Positions 32,140 through 41,034 of a stretch of DNA of 64,000 bases are shown one piece after another (within the stretch, counting starts at the first letter, position 1; each line of letters starts with the position of its first letter). The notes under the pieces are model-generated. The model saw only the letters and a list, made by a program, of their open reading frames with translations, made no database searches and was not told where the DNA came from. This DNA comes from CTSOIL-112 sp049291875. GTDB lineage: Bacteria > Pseudomonadota > Gammaproteobacteria > Burkholderiales > Burkholderiaceae. The stretch lies in the NCBI GenBank assembly GCA_049291875.1, contig JBATQE010000037.1, forward strand, positions 26,126 through 90,125. Reading direction: 5' to 3'. The translations under genes and the position numbers were made by a program.

Positions 32140-32876
32140 ATGCGTCACACATTCATGCTTCGTTCTGTATTGATTGCTGCCTTGTTGGCAGTATGTACCG
32201 TGGCTTCGGCCAAAGGGCCGAAAGTGCCTTACACCCAGCCCGGCATGACCGAAAACGACCGTACCCATGAAAATGAGGTGAATTGGGTTTCGGCTGTGGA
32301 TATTGAAAAAAGCCTGCAAGGCAAACGCAAAATAACCGTGGGCTTTGACATTGACGACACGGCATTGGTCTCCAGTCAATGTTTTTACTAGGTAAAAACA
32401 AATACTCGCCGACCAATTACGACTATTTGCACAATCAAGAGTTTTGGGATTATGTCGCCGATGGCTGCGATCTGAGTTCGATTCCGAAAGAATCGGCGAG
32501 AAAACTCATCGATATGCACGTCAAGCGCGGCGATCAAGTGGTGTTCATCACCGGCCGCACGCCGCACAGCAGCTATGATGGCAAATCGATGGACTCGTTG
32601 TCTTTGCTGATGCAAAAGACGTTTAACATCCCGAATATGAAACCGGTGATTTACACCCGCGATGAAGTGGTGAAGCCGTATCAACACGATAAAAGCTATT
32701 ACATCAAACAGGCCAACGTGAAGCTGTTTTACGGCGACTCGGACGGTGATATTTTGGCCGCGCGTGAAGTTGGCGTGCGTGGCATTCGCGTCATTCGCTC
32801 TGCAGTCAGTACCAATCGGCCTTTGCCGATGAACGGCGGCTATGGTGAGGAAGTGGTGCGTGATTCGTGGTATTGA
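32140..32876 (+). pseudogene. aphA: class B acid phosphatase, frameshifted in the phosphatase core
   Basis: The first part (32140-32391, 83 residues) has a signal peptide (about 1-24) and the HAD nucleophile motif GFDIDDTAL (Asp70, Asp72), then hits TAG. The frame one base back, from about 32379 to 32876, continues with GKNKYSP, the IPKESARKLIDMHVKRGDQVVFITGR motif II region, and FYGDSDGDILAAREVG (motif IV), to the normal C-terminus. Both halves match the periplasmic AphA phosphatase. One base is missing in a run of five T (32382-32386); adding one T restores a full-length protein. It may be a recent pseudogene, a length-variable tract, or a sequencing error. AAAGGAG precedes the ATG. Confidence 0.85.
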
Positions 32877-32895
32877 GTTTGTTTTGCTCTCAATC

Positions 32896-32928
32896 AACAG
32901 CCATTGGGTAGCCAATGGCTGTTTTCAT
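32896..32928 (+). terminator. intrinsic terminator of aphA
   Basis: AACAGCCATTGG (32896-32907) and CCAATGGCTGTT (32912-32923) form a perfect 12-bp stem with loop GTAG, followed by TTCATT. Confidence 0.78.
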
Positions 32929-33018
32929 TGATTGGTACGGGACGACGGTTATAATGCCCAAGTGCGCAGATGTTTGTTGCGTCAATATGATTCAGTTAAA
33001 ACCATCATCAGGAAAAGA

Positions 33019-33468
33019 ATGACACAAATTTGGGTGGATGCCGACGCATGTCCGCGCGCGGTCAAAGAGGTGATTTATCGGGCGGCGCGGCGCACGCAGA
33101 TGGTGACCACTTTGGTGGCGAATCAAATGTTGTTGACGCCGCCATCGCCGTTTATCAAGGCAATTCAAGTGCCTGCGGGCATGGATGTGGCGGACAATGA
33201 AATTGTGCGGCGTGCGTCAGCGCAGGATTTGGTGATTACGGCGGACATTCCGCTGGCGGCGCAAATCGTTGAGATGGGTGCGCTGGCGCTCAATCCACGC
33301 GGTGAATGGTATACCCGCGAAAATGTACGCGCGTTTTTGTCGATGCGTGACTTTATGCAGCATTTGCGCGACTCTGGGACGCAAACCGGCGGTCCTGCCG
33401 CATTGTCGGCACGCGATGTACAGGCATTTGCCAATGCTTTGGATGGTTGGCTGGCGAAACAACGCTGA
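33019..33468 (+). CDS. yaiI: YaiI/YqxD family protein (DUF188, PIN-like)
   Basis: A 149-residue protein with the family start WVDADACPRAVKEVI and the blocks DVADNEIVRRASAQDLVITADIPLA and NPRGEWYTRENV. The fold is PIN-like and a nuclease role has been proposed, but the function is unknown. The ATG at 33019 follows AGGAAAAG; an open stretch upstream to 32932 is unlike the family. Confidence 0.9.
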   Translation: MTQIWVDADACPRAVKEVIYRAARRTQMVTTLVANQMLLTPPSPFIKAIQVPAGMDVADNEIVRRASAQDLVITADIPLAAQIVEMGALALNPRGEWYTRENVRAFLSMRDFMQHLRDSGTQTGGPAALSARDVQAFANALDGWLAKQR

Positions 33469-33519
33469 TAAAATGGTGCTGATAAAGCGGCGCTGAAGCG
33501 CTGTTGCCAAAATAGTGTT

Positions 33520-34275
33520 TTACGGAACGATTACTTCACGGTAGTTGGGAAAAATGACCGGCATGAGGTGGTTCGGCAAAAAATAGCGCGAGAAACAACG
33601 CGAACTCGAACCGACATGCACCAGATGCAGGCACAATCCTTCGGTGTCGGGCGTGGTGATGACGGCGCATTGGTCTTTGAGCAGGGCTTTGACAAAATAC
33701 TCGTCCTCGCAAAAGCTCAACGGCTCGAATGGATGTTGCACGGCGGCCGCGCGTCGATACACATACGAGAATCCGTAAAACACGATGAAATCCGCGCCGA
33801 TCTGCATTTTGTCATGAAAGATGACGTGTTCTATTTCCTCGCGGTTCAGCACGTAGTGGTGGCCGGTTTTGGCAGTCAAATCCATGTAGCCAAAAAAATC
33901 CTGCTTGGGCGCGTGTAGATAAAAAGCCGAGAGTTTGATCAAATCCGCCTGATTTTGTACTAAATGGCCGAGCATTATGCGCAGGTAGTCGGGCGCGTAG
34001 TGATCGTCATCGTCAAAATGCGCGATGTAGTCGTATTGCGCCCGTTCAATCATTTGATTGCGTTTTTCCCCGATGCTCAGCGGCACGCTGCTGTGCATAT
34101 AGGTGATGCGCGGGTCGGTCTGTGCCGTTGCGATCATCCATGCATTGGGCGTGGGCGAGTCGTCAAATACCAGCCATTCCCAGTTGACTTCGCGCTGCCG
34201 GCAAATGCAGTCGTACAGCGCAGGCAGGTAATGGCTGCGGTTGGCGGTCGGGGTGATGAGGGAAACGTTGGTCAT
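33520..34275 (-). CDS. family 2 glycosyltransferase
   Basis: A 251-residue cytoplasmic GT-A fold enzyme. The start VSLITPTANRSHYL and WLVFDDSPTP form the nucleotide-sugar pocket, and AHFDDDDHYAPDY at about 86-97 is the DxD metal site. The donor and acceptor cannot be predicted. No other sugar-polymer genes are close. It starts 6 bp after the squalene-synthase-like gene and shares its operon with rluE. Confidence 0.85.
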   Translation of the reverse strand: MTNVSLITPTANRSHYLPALYDCICRQREVNWEWLVFDDSPTPNAWMIATAQTDPRITYMHSSVPLSIGEKRNQMIERAQYDYIAHFDDDDHYAPDYLRIMLGHLVQNQADLIKLSAFYLHAPKQDFFGYMDLTAKTGHHYVLNREEIEHVIFHDKMQIGADFIVFYGFSYVYRRAAAVQHPFEPLSFCEDEYFVKALLKDQCAVITTPDTEGLCLHLVHVGSSSRCFSRYFLPNHLMPVIFPNYREVIVP

Positions 34276-34281
34276 GTCGAT

Positions 34282-35112
34282 TTAGCTTCGTACCGTACGC
34301 CACCATTTGCGCAATGGGGCGATGCTGACCAAACCCTCGAATAATTCAGTCGGGTCTTGCGCGATCAGCGTGAGCAAATCGGCACGCAGATTCATCAGTG
34401 TGTGCCAACTGCGTATGGATTTTTGCTGCGTTTTGCTGAGGGCGCGGTATTGCGTTTGGTAGTTCGCTAATTCAGATTGCGCGTGGGCGATGAGTTTTTC
34501 AAGCAGCGGTTTGAGCGGCTGCGCACGGTTTTGGCTGAGTGATGTCGAGAGCAGAATATGGGCGGGCGTGTCGGTTTCCTTGAGCCACTGCATCGGAATC
34601 CAAATGCGTTGATGGCTCAGATTGTGACCGATGTGGCGAATCTGATCAATCCACCACAGCGCACGACCGGCGGACTGAATCAGCTCATCGGGAACTGACG
34701 CATGGATCAATATGAACCATAACCGCGCAAATTCTCCGCCAATCGCATCTATGGTCGGCTGCAATTGCGCTAAATCTTCTACGCGGTTCAAATGGTGCCA
34801 GTGCATGTGTCCGTGCAGCAGCATCTGCAGGGCTTCGGCGTGCTTGTCCGACCAATCGGCCGCGTACAGGGCGCGCAGAGCAGGGTGCTCAATGGCTTTT
34901 GCAGGCTCGGCTTCCAGTTCATGATGCCACCAATTGAGCGTGGTCACGGCCTGATGATTGTCGGCGTAATTCGCGGCCTCGCGCCATTTACGGTGTAGGG
35001 CGTACAGCCCGAGCAGCGATTGATGCGCCGATTCGGGGGCTTTGTTCAGCGCATAGTACACACTGCTGGCTGAGTAGGGCTGCGGCTCGATGGTGAGAAG
35101 GGTTTCGGACAT
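34282..35112 (-). CDS. squalene/phytoene synthase-like protein lacking both Asp-rich motifs
   Basis: A 276-residue all-helical protein with the squalene/phytoene synthase layout: SASSVYYA near the start, LLGLYALHRKWREAANY at about 33-49, then LNWWHHELEA and EHPALRAL, and IDQIRHIGHNLSHQRIWIP at about 155-173. In active enzymes the two marked regions carry DxxxD (as in DDxxD and LRDxxED); here they read REAANYADN and HIGHNLSH. The Mg-diphosphate ligands are therefore missing, as in NDUFAF6-type proteins of this fold that act in complex assembly rather than catalysis. Its role here is unknown. Confidence 0.75.
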   Translation of the reverse strand: MSETLLTIEPQPYSASSVYYALNKAPESAHQSLLGLYALHRKWREAANYADNHQAVTTLNWWHHELEAEPAKAIEHPALRALYAADWSDKHAEALQMLLHGHMHWHHLNRVEDLAQLQPTIDAIGGEFARLWFILIHASVPDELIQSAGRALWWIDQIRHIGHNLSHQRIWIPMQWLKETDTPAHILLSTSLSQNRAQPLKPLLEKLIAHAQSELANYQTQYRALSKTQQKSIRSWHTLMNLRADLLTLIAQDPTELFEGLVSIAPLRKWWRTVRS

Positions 35113-35143
35113 GGCTTGGCTAAAAAACGGTTTATTTGAACTA

Positions 35144-35824
35144 TTATTTGGATGGTGGTGATTTTAACCGTTTCGGGCGCGGGACGTTGGTCGAATGTTG
35201 GGTTGGCCGTTGCGTTGGACGACGTGGATTTTTGTGTGGTGCGGCGGTCGGTTTGATCGGTGCGGGATTGGGATCAATCCAAACCCATTGGCCCAAAGCC
35301 AATGTCTGAGCCATTTCGGTGTGAGACCATAGGCTGTAATCGCCGATGTGGGTGCGTATCAGGCGCAAGGTTGGCAGTCCGACGGCGGCGGTCATGCGAC
35401 GCACTTGGCGATTGCGCCCCTCGGTCAGGGTGATTTGTAACCAATGCGTCGGGATACTTTTGCGCTCGCGGATGGGTGGATTGCGCGCCCATAGCCACTC
35501 AGGTTCGTCGATGATCTGTACATCACACGGCTGGGTCAGGCCGTCGTTCAACTCAACTCCTCGGCGTAATTGTTCGCATGCGGCCTCGGATGGCGCGCCT
35601 TCGACTTGCACGCAGTAGATTTTGGGCTTTTTATGCATGGGATGGCTGATTTGGTGCTGCAGGCGACCATCGTCGGTCAGCAATACCAAGCCTTCGGAGT
35701 CGGTATCCAAACGCCCGGCGGGGTAAACATTCGGCACGCGCACATGATCTGCCAAGCTTGCGTGTTGCTCGTGCGGGGAGAATTGGCAGATCACGCCAAA
35801 GGGTTTATTGAGAAGTAGCAGCAT
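35144..35824 (-). CDS. rluE: RsuA-family rRNA pseudouridine synthase (RluE-like)
   Basis: A 226-residue pseudouridine synthase without an S4 domain. It starts directly with LLLNKPFGVICQFS, has the catalytic motif GRLDTDSEGLVLLT (Asp40), and ends with a Pro/Arg/Lys-rich tail. Length and the lack of an S4 domain match RluE, which modifies U2457 of 23S rRNA. It leads a minus-strand group with the squalene-synthase-like gene and the glycosyltransferase. Confidence 0.88.
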   Translation of the reverse strand: MLLLLNKPFGVICQFSPHEQHASLADHVRVPNVYPAGRLDTDSEGLVLLTDDGRLQHQISHPMHKKPKIYCVQVEGAPSEAACEQLRRGVELNDGLTQPCDVQIIDEPEWLWARNPPIRERKSIPTHWLQITLTEGRNRQVRRMTAAVGLPTLRLIRTHIGDYSLWSHTEMAQTLALGQWVWIDPNPAPIKPTAAPHKNPRRPTQRPTQHSTNVPRPKRLKSPPSK

Positions 35825-36060
35825 AAATCACTTAAAATTTCATATTACAGAAAAACATGGCGCATGATGACAAAATAATTGGTATTTTGCTTGCAAATGG
35901 GGTGCAATACAAAGCAAAATGGGGCATAATTTAGTCCGATCAGTCTTATACAAGACTTAATTCATCGATCTAAAAACGAATAAAATAATGTGAGCTGTCC
36001 CACAAAGGCACGCATATTATCCAATCCGACCGATATCCATCCAAATATAAAGGAGAGACC
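35825..36060. other. divergent control region between rluE and icd
   Basis: About 236 bp, AT-rich, no gene. A CATAAT at 35925-35930 may serve as a -10 for icd, but no good -35 pairs with it. AAAGGAGAG just before 36061 is the icd ribosome site. Confidence 0.4.
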
Positions 36061-37308
<1,248 letters not shown>

Positions 37309-37340
37309 TTGGATTGAAAACGGATCCATTGCGAATAGTT

Positions 37341-37369
37341 AAAAAAGGCAGTCAACGACTGCCTTTTTT
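37341..37369. terminator. bidirectional terminator after icd
   Basis: AAAAAAGGCAGT (37341-37352) and ACTGCCTTTTTT (37358-37369) are a perfect 12-bp stem with loop CAACG, with A- and T-runs on both sides. Confidence 0.92.
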
Positions 37370-37456
37370 ATCCGCTGTCCATTGTTAAACAGGTCAAACT
37401 ATTCGTAAAATGCCATATGGATTCCGTCATCAACCGTATTTCACCATCCATTTTCT

Positions 37457-38698
37457 ATGACGCAAGCGAATATTGAGCCGGGGCAAACACCCGCAGAGCC
37501 ATCGGTCAAATCCTTCCCCAGTTCGCCTCGCTTAAATGCGCGGCGTGCGAGTGCTGAGCATGAGTCAATGTCTGCGTCATCGGCACAACCGACGGCGGAG
37601 GTGGCTGCGTCACTTACTTCAACCGACCAAACAAGTACAGTGGCGGCCAATGGGCATCCGGCGCAGGCCACGCACGCTACAAACGTCTCGCACACGCCGC
37701 AGGCCACGCCTAAAAAGCCGAAAGACTTTTCGAGTTTTTTTCCTAATCATTTGGGGGGTGGGCATGATTATCAACTGAGCAAACTGCGTGTCGCCAATCG
37801 CGAAGTATTCGCGCTGACCCGCCGTCAAGCGAAATGGCAGGATTTTTACCACGCGAGCATGACCAGCCCGTGGTGGCAGTTCATAGCGTGGTCGGCGGCT
37901 GCGTTTTTATTGATTAATCTAATTTTTACATTGCTGTATCTTGTGAAAATCGATGGCATTGGCAATGTGCCGCATGGCAAACCGTGGTTGGTGTTTTTTT
38001 TCTCCGTGGAGACTTTCGCGACGGTCGGCTATGGCAATATGTATCCGATCAGTCTTTATACGCACACGATTGCGATGATTGAGTCGTATTCGGGTTTGTT
38101 ATATTCGGCGGTGATTACCGGTTTGGCGTTTGCGCGCTTTGCCCGACCGCGCGCACGGATTATTTTTGCCAAGCAGGCGGTCATCGGTCGGCATGAAGGC
38201 CAAATGATGTGGATGACGCGCGTGGCGAATGAGCGGCACAACCACATCAATGGTGCTGAAGCCAAACTTTGGCTGGTGCGCACGGCGGTAAATGAAGAAG
38301 GGCAGACCTTTCGCCGCTACACCGAATTGGCGTTGCGACATAAATCCAACCCAATGTTTGTTTTGAATTGGACCATCATGCATCCGATCACGCGCAACAG
38401 TCCGCTATACGGTATGAGCGCCGAGGACTGGGCGCAGGAGGATTTTCTTTTTGTGCTGGTGCTTGATGGCACCGATGAGACCATAGGCCAAAACATCAAT
38501 GCGCGCCACACCTATCACCACAAAGATGTGCGTTGGTACGAACAATTCGCTGATATGATTGAGAAAAGCCACGATGGTAAAAACATCATCAATTTTCAAC
38601 GGATTCACGATACTTACGAGCAGCCGTATGACCCGAAATATGACGCACCACGAAAGGTTGGCGATACGCTTGGGCAGACGGATGAGCGCAAAGAATAA
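37457..38698 (+). CDS. inward-rectifier potassium channel (KirBac type)
   Basis: A 413-residue Kir channel. An N-terminal Ala/Ser/Thr-rich extension (about 1-95) precedes the amphipathic slide helix region (about 105-138). M1 is at about 141-163, the pore helix and selectivity filter FFFSVETFATVGYGNM at about 180-195, and M2 at about 203-227. Then come RFARPRARIIFAKQAV and the cytoplasmic immunoglobulin-like Kir domain to the end (about 235-385). The filter reads GYGN where KirBac1.1 has GYGD. The ATG has no clear ribosome site; a start within the extension (residue 38) is possible. Confidence 0.92.
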   Translation: MTQANIEPGQTPAEPSVKSFPSSPRLNARRASAEHESMSASSAQPTAEVAASLTSTDQTSTVAANGHPAQATHATNVSHTPQATPKKPKDFSSFFPNHLGGGHDYQLSKLRVANREVFALTRRQAKWQDFYHASMTSPWWQFIAWSAAAFLLINLIFTLLYLVKIDGIGNVPHGKPWLVFFFSVETFATVGYGNMYPISLYTHTIAMIESYSGLLYSAVITGLAFARFARPRARIIFAKQAVIGRHEGQMMWMTRVANERHNHINGAEAKLWLVRTAVNEEGQTFRRYTELALRHKSNPMFVLNWTIMHPITRNSPLYGMSAEDWAQEDFLFVLVLDGTDETIGQNINARHTYHHKDVRWYEQFADMIEKSHDGKNIINFQRIHDTYEQPYDPKYDAPRKVGDTLGQTDERKE

Positions 38699-38738
38699 GC
38701 ACAAAGAATGAGCAATTTTTATTTGATAAGGAGCCAAT

Positions 38739-39239
38739 ATGAGCATTGCAACCACGGATTTATGCGACCAATTTGAAAATGACATTCACGCGGGATTGAT
38801 TCATGTGTTGCCGCCGGTTTTCCAGAGTTTCGGTCAAGCGCAGGCATTTCATGGGCAAGCCGTGACCTTTAAGGTCTTTGAGGACAATACCCTGATTAAA
38901 AAAGCATTGGAGAACGACAATGGCACGGGCAAAGTCATGGTGATCGATGGGGGTGCCAGTGTGCGCTGCGCGCTGGTCGGTGGCAATATTGCCAAAGCAG
39001 GCACGCAAAACGGTTGGGCGGGCATCGTCGTCGATGGCTGCGTGCGCGATACAGGTGAAATCAACGAGCTGGCGATAGGCGTGCGTGCGTTGGCCGCCAT
39101 GCCGTTGCGTTCGCTGAAAAAAGGAGCAGGCGAGCGCGATTTGGGTGTGCACATTCAAGGCGTGCGCGTGAATCCGGGTGACTGGATATATGCAGACGCG
39201 GACGGCATTGTGGTCAGCCCGAAAGCATTGCATGAGTAA
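38739..39239 (+). CDS. rraA: RraA family protein (RNase E regulator / HMG aldolase-like)
   Basis: A 166-residue RraA-fold protein. The core IDGGASVRCALVGGNIAKAGTQNGWAGIVVDGCVRD is at about 67-103 and contains the Gly-rich loop and the arginine and aspartate that bind metal and substrate in aldolase members. PGDWIYADADGIVV is near the end. Members either inhibit RNase E or act as 4-hydroxy-4-methyl-2-oxoglutarate aldolases, and sequence alone does not decide which. AAGGAGCC precedes the ATG. Confidence 0.9.
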   Translation: MSIATTDLCDQFENDIHAGLIHVLPPVFQSFGQAQAFHGQAVTFKVFEDNTLIKKALENDNGTGKVMVIDGGASVRCALVGGNIAKAGTQNGWAGIVVDGCVRDTGEINELAIGVRALAAMPLRSLKKGAGERDLGVHIQGVRVNPGDWIYADADGIVVSPKALHE

Positions 39240-39249
39240 AATCTGCGCT

Positions 39250-39298
39250 TGATTGGATGGTTTTTATCCGGCTTTTTTATCGCTAATCCAATCAAAAT
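39250..39298. repeat. 10-bp inverted repeat downstream of rraA
   Basis: TTGATTGGAT and ATCCAATCAA flank an inner GGAT / ATCC hairpin with a T-run (CTTTTTT). It probably ends rraA transcription, but the geometry is loose. Confidence 0.4.
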
Positions 39299-39412
39299 AG
39301 GTTATCATTCAGTCACACCGTTTGAATGATTTTTGGGTGATGGTTTTGTGGCAGAGGTCTTCTCCAGCGTGAAACCATGAGTTAGAAAAACTACTTTTTA
39401 AAGGACAAAGAC

Positions 39413-39634
39413 ATGTTTCCAGAATATCGCGATTTGATTCATCGCCTCAAAACTGAAGATGCTCATTTTCACAATCTGTTTGAGAAACATCATGAGCTGG
39501 ATCACAAAATCAAAAACATGGAAACACACGTGATTCACGGCACGCACGAAGAAATCGAAGAGCTGAAAAAAGAAAAGCTGCATTTGAAGGATCAGTTGTA
39601 CGCGATTTTACGCAAGGCTTCCGCCGAGTCGTAA
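39413..39634 (+). CDS. YdcH family small protein (DUF465)
   Basis: A 73-residue charged coiled-coil protein. FPEYRDLIHRLKTEDAHF and LFEKHHELDHKIKNME are the DUF465 signature. Its function is unknown. It has a strong ribosome site (AAAGGAC) and its own terminator, so it is a single-gene unit. Confidence 0.9.
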   Translation: MFPEYRDLIHRLKTEDAHFHNLFEKHHELDHKIKNMETHVIHGTHEEIEELKKEKLHLKDQLYAILRKASAES

Positions 39635-39640
39635 TGAATC

Positions 39641-39672
39641 AAAAACGGGTTTGAGATCAAACCCGTTTTTTT
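39641..39672. terminator. terminator after the YdcH-type gene
   Basis: AAAAACGGGTTTG / CAAACCCGTTTTT, a perfect 13-bp stem with loop AGAT, followed by TT. Confidence 0.93.
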
Positions 39673-39839
39673 ATAGTCCTGTTCAAATTCAACGTTTGAC
39701 CTCTGGAGCAATCGAGCCGGTGTTTGCTCTATTTGTGTTATAGTCAGCCAACGAACGTATCCATATGAGAGCAATTAATGGATGCATCATAGCAACCGAT
39801 GGGTCATCTATTGAGTCTAAATTATTGAAGGAGCTTGCC

Positions 39840-40271
39840 ATGGAGTGTGAATTCCCAACCGTTAATGCCGCTTCGGATGAAATCCGCGTGATTTTTAACG
39901 AGGTTAAAACCATCGCTGTGGTGGGTTTGTCGCCTGATCCGAGTAAAGACAGTCATCATGTGGCGGAGTATTTGCAGCAAGCGGGTTATAAAATCGTACC
40001 GATTTATCCCAAAGACATCACGATTTTGGGTGAAAAAGCCTATCCATCGCTGGCGGATGTGCCATTCGCGATTGATATGGTTGATATTTTCCGCAAACCT
40101 GAGGCTTTGGATGCGATTGCCGATGCGGCGATTGCGCGTGGTGATGTGAAAGTCTTTTGGTCGCAGTTGGGCGTGGTCAATAATGCGGCGGCGGAAAAGG
40201 CCAAAGCCGCAGGCATGCGTGTGGTGCAAAACAAATGTACGCTGGTGGAGCATCGTAAACTCGGCGTGTGA
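39840..40271 (+). CDS. CoA-binding protein, YccU type
   Basis: A 143-residue protein with a Rossmann CoA-binding fold. IAVVGLSPDPSKDSHHVAEYLQQAGYKIVPI at about 22-52 holds the glycine loop, followed by VDIFRKPE and a C-terminal NKCTLVEHRKL with a conserved Cys. It resembles one subdomain of succinyl-CoA ligase but has no known activity. The start at 39840 has AAGGAG in front; the upstream ATG at 39765 would add 25 residues. Confidence 0.9.
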   Translation: MECEFPTVNAASDEIRVIFNEVKTIAVVGLSPDPSKDSHHVAEYLQQAGYKIVPIYPKDITILGEKAYPSLADVPFAIDMVDIFRKPEALDAIADAAIARGDVKVFWSQLGVVNNAAAEKAKAAGMRVVQNKCTLVEHRKLGV

Positions 40272-40327
40272 TGAGTGGATGCCAGAAATCGTTTGCAATA
40301 TACGCCATGCGGATCGTGAAGGCTAAA

Positions 40328-40498
40328 ATGACAAAAACTCAAATGGTCACCGTAATTGCCTATGTCGCCTTTATCGCTTATGAGTTTTATTTGGCGAGCT
40401 TGCCCACACAGGGAAATATTCGTATTGATTGGCTGATTTTTCCACCGATACTGATAGTGTTGAGCTTGATCTCGCTGTATCAATATGTGCGCAAGTAA
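40328..40498 (+). CDS. hypothetical small membrane protein
   Basis: About 56 residues with two hydrophobic segments (about 6-22 and 33-50) and a basic end (QYVRK). No family was recognised. The start at 40328 is preferred because GAAGG lies 8 bases before it; in-frame starts exist at 40268 and 40310, the first overlapping the stop of the CoA-binding gene, so the two may be coupled. Confidence 0.55.
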   Translation: MTKTQMVTVIAYVAFIAYEFYLASLPTQGNIRIDWLIFPPILIVLSLISLYQYVRK

Positions 40499-40521
40499 GC
40501 CAAGCGTTGTAGTTTAATTGA

Positions 40522-40548
40522 CATCAACGTCATCAACGTCATCAATGA
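40522..40548 (+). repeat. three tandem 9-bp repeats
   Basis: CATCAACGT twice, then CATCAATGA. Short and noncoding; no function is evident. Confidence 0.5.
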
Positions 40549-40598
40549 TAGGGAGTGTGATGGGTTACCACAGTTCAGATTGCTTGTATTCATTATAA

Positions 40599-40631
40599 GA
40601 AACGGACATCGATGAATTTGATGTCCGTTTC
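40599..40631 (-). terminator. probable terminator of purM-panD
   Basis: GAAACGGACATC (40599-40610) and GATGTCCGTTTC (40620-40631) form a perfect 12-bp stem with a 9-base loop, 14 bp after the panD stop. On the minus strand the stem ends in TTTCTTAT, a weak U-tract. Confidence 0.6.
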
Positions 40632-40645
40632 TCATCTGAGCATAG

Positions 40646-41032
40646 TCACAGAACCGTATGCGCCGGTTCGTAATGAATGATTTCTTTGATGCGGTTGCGC
40701 TCGTCCATAATCACGACATTCGGGCGATGCTGTGCCAGTTCATCATTCGAGATTTGCACATAGGACATGATAATCACCACATCACCGGTCTGCACCATGC
40801 GCGCTGCTGCGCCGTTCAGGCAAATCACGCCCGAGCCGCGTTGGCCCGCGATGGTGTAGGTTTCAAACCGAGCGCCGTTATGGTTGTTCACGATTTGTAC
40901 TTTTTCGTGTACGGCAATGTTCGCGGCATCCAAGATGTCTTGGTCAATGGTGACGCTGCCGACGTAGTTCAGATCGGCTTCAGTGACCGTGGCACGGTGA
41001 ATTTTGCCGTTGAGCAGGGTGCGTAGCATCAT
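40646..41032 (-). CDS. panD: aspartate 1-decarboxylase (proenzyme)
   Basis: A 128-residue pyruvoyl enzyme that makes beta-alanine for pantothenate. Self-cleavage occurs at Gly-Ser in NYVGSVTID. Counted from the second of two Met codons (41029), the serine is residue 25, the usual number, so that Met may be the true start. The catalytic loop regions (NHNGARFETYTIAG and NGAAARMVQTGD) are present. It starts 2 bp after the purM stop and is co-transcribed with it. With panB and panC 6-7 kb away, this gives three steps of the pathway in this block. Confidence 0.95.
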   Translation of the reverse strand: MMLRTLLNGKIHRATVTEADLNYVGSVTIDQDILDAANIAVHEKVQIVNNHNGARFETYTIAGQRGSGVICLNGAAARMVQTGDVVIIMSYVQISNDELAQHRPNVVIMDERNRIKEIIHYEPAHTVL

Positions 41033-41034
41033 GT

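Noticed and set aside
32379..32393. Programmed -1 frameshift at the T5 run of aphA
   Set aside because: The run does not fit a standard X XXY YYZ slippery site in the zero frame (TTT TAC), and no family member is known to use one; a lost base is simpler.
39250..39298. Clear intrinsic terminator after rraA
   Set aside because: The inner stem is only 4 bp and the outer arms enclose the T-run, so it is recorded only as an inverted repeat.
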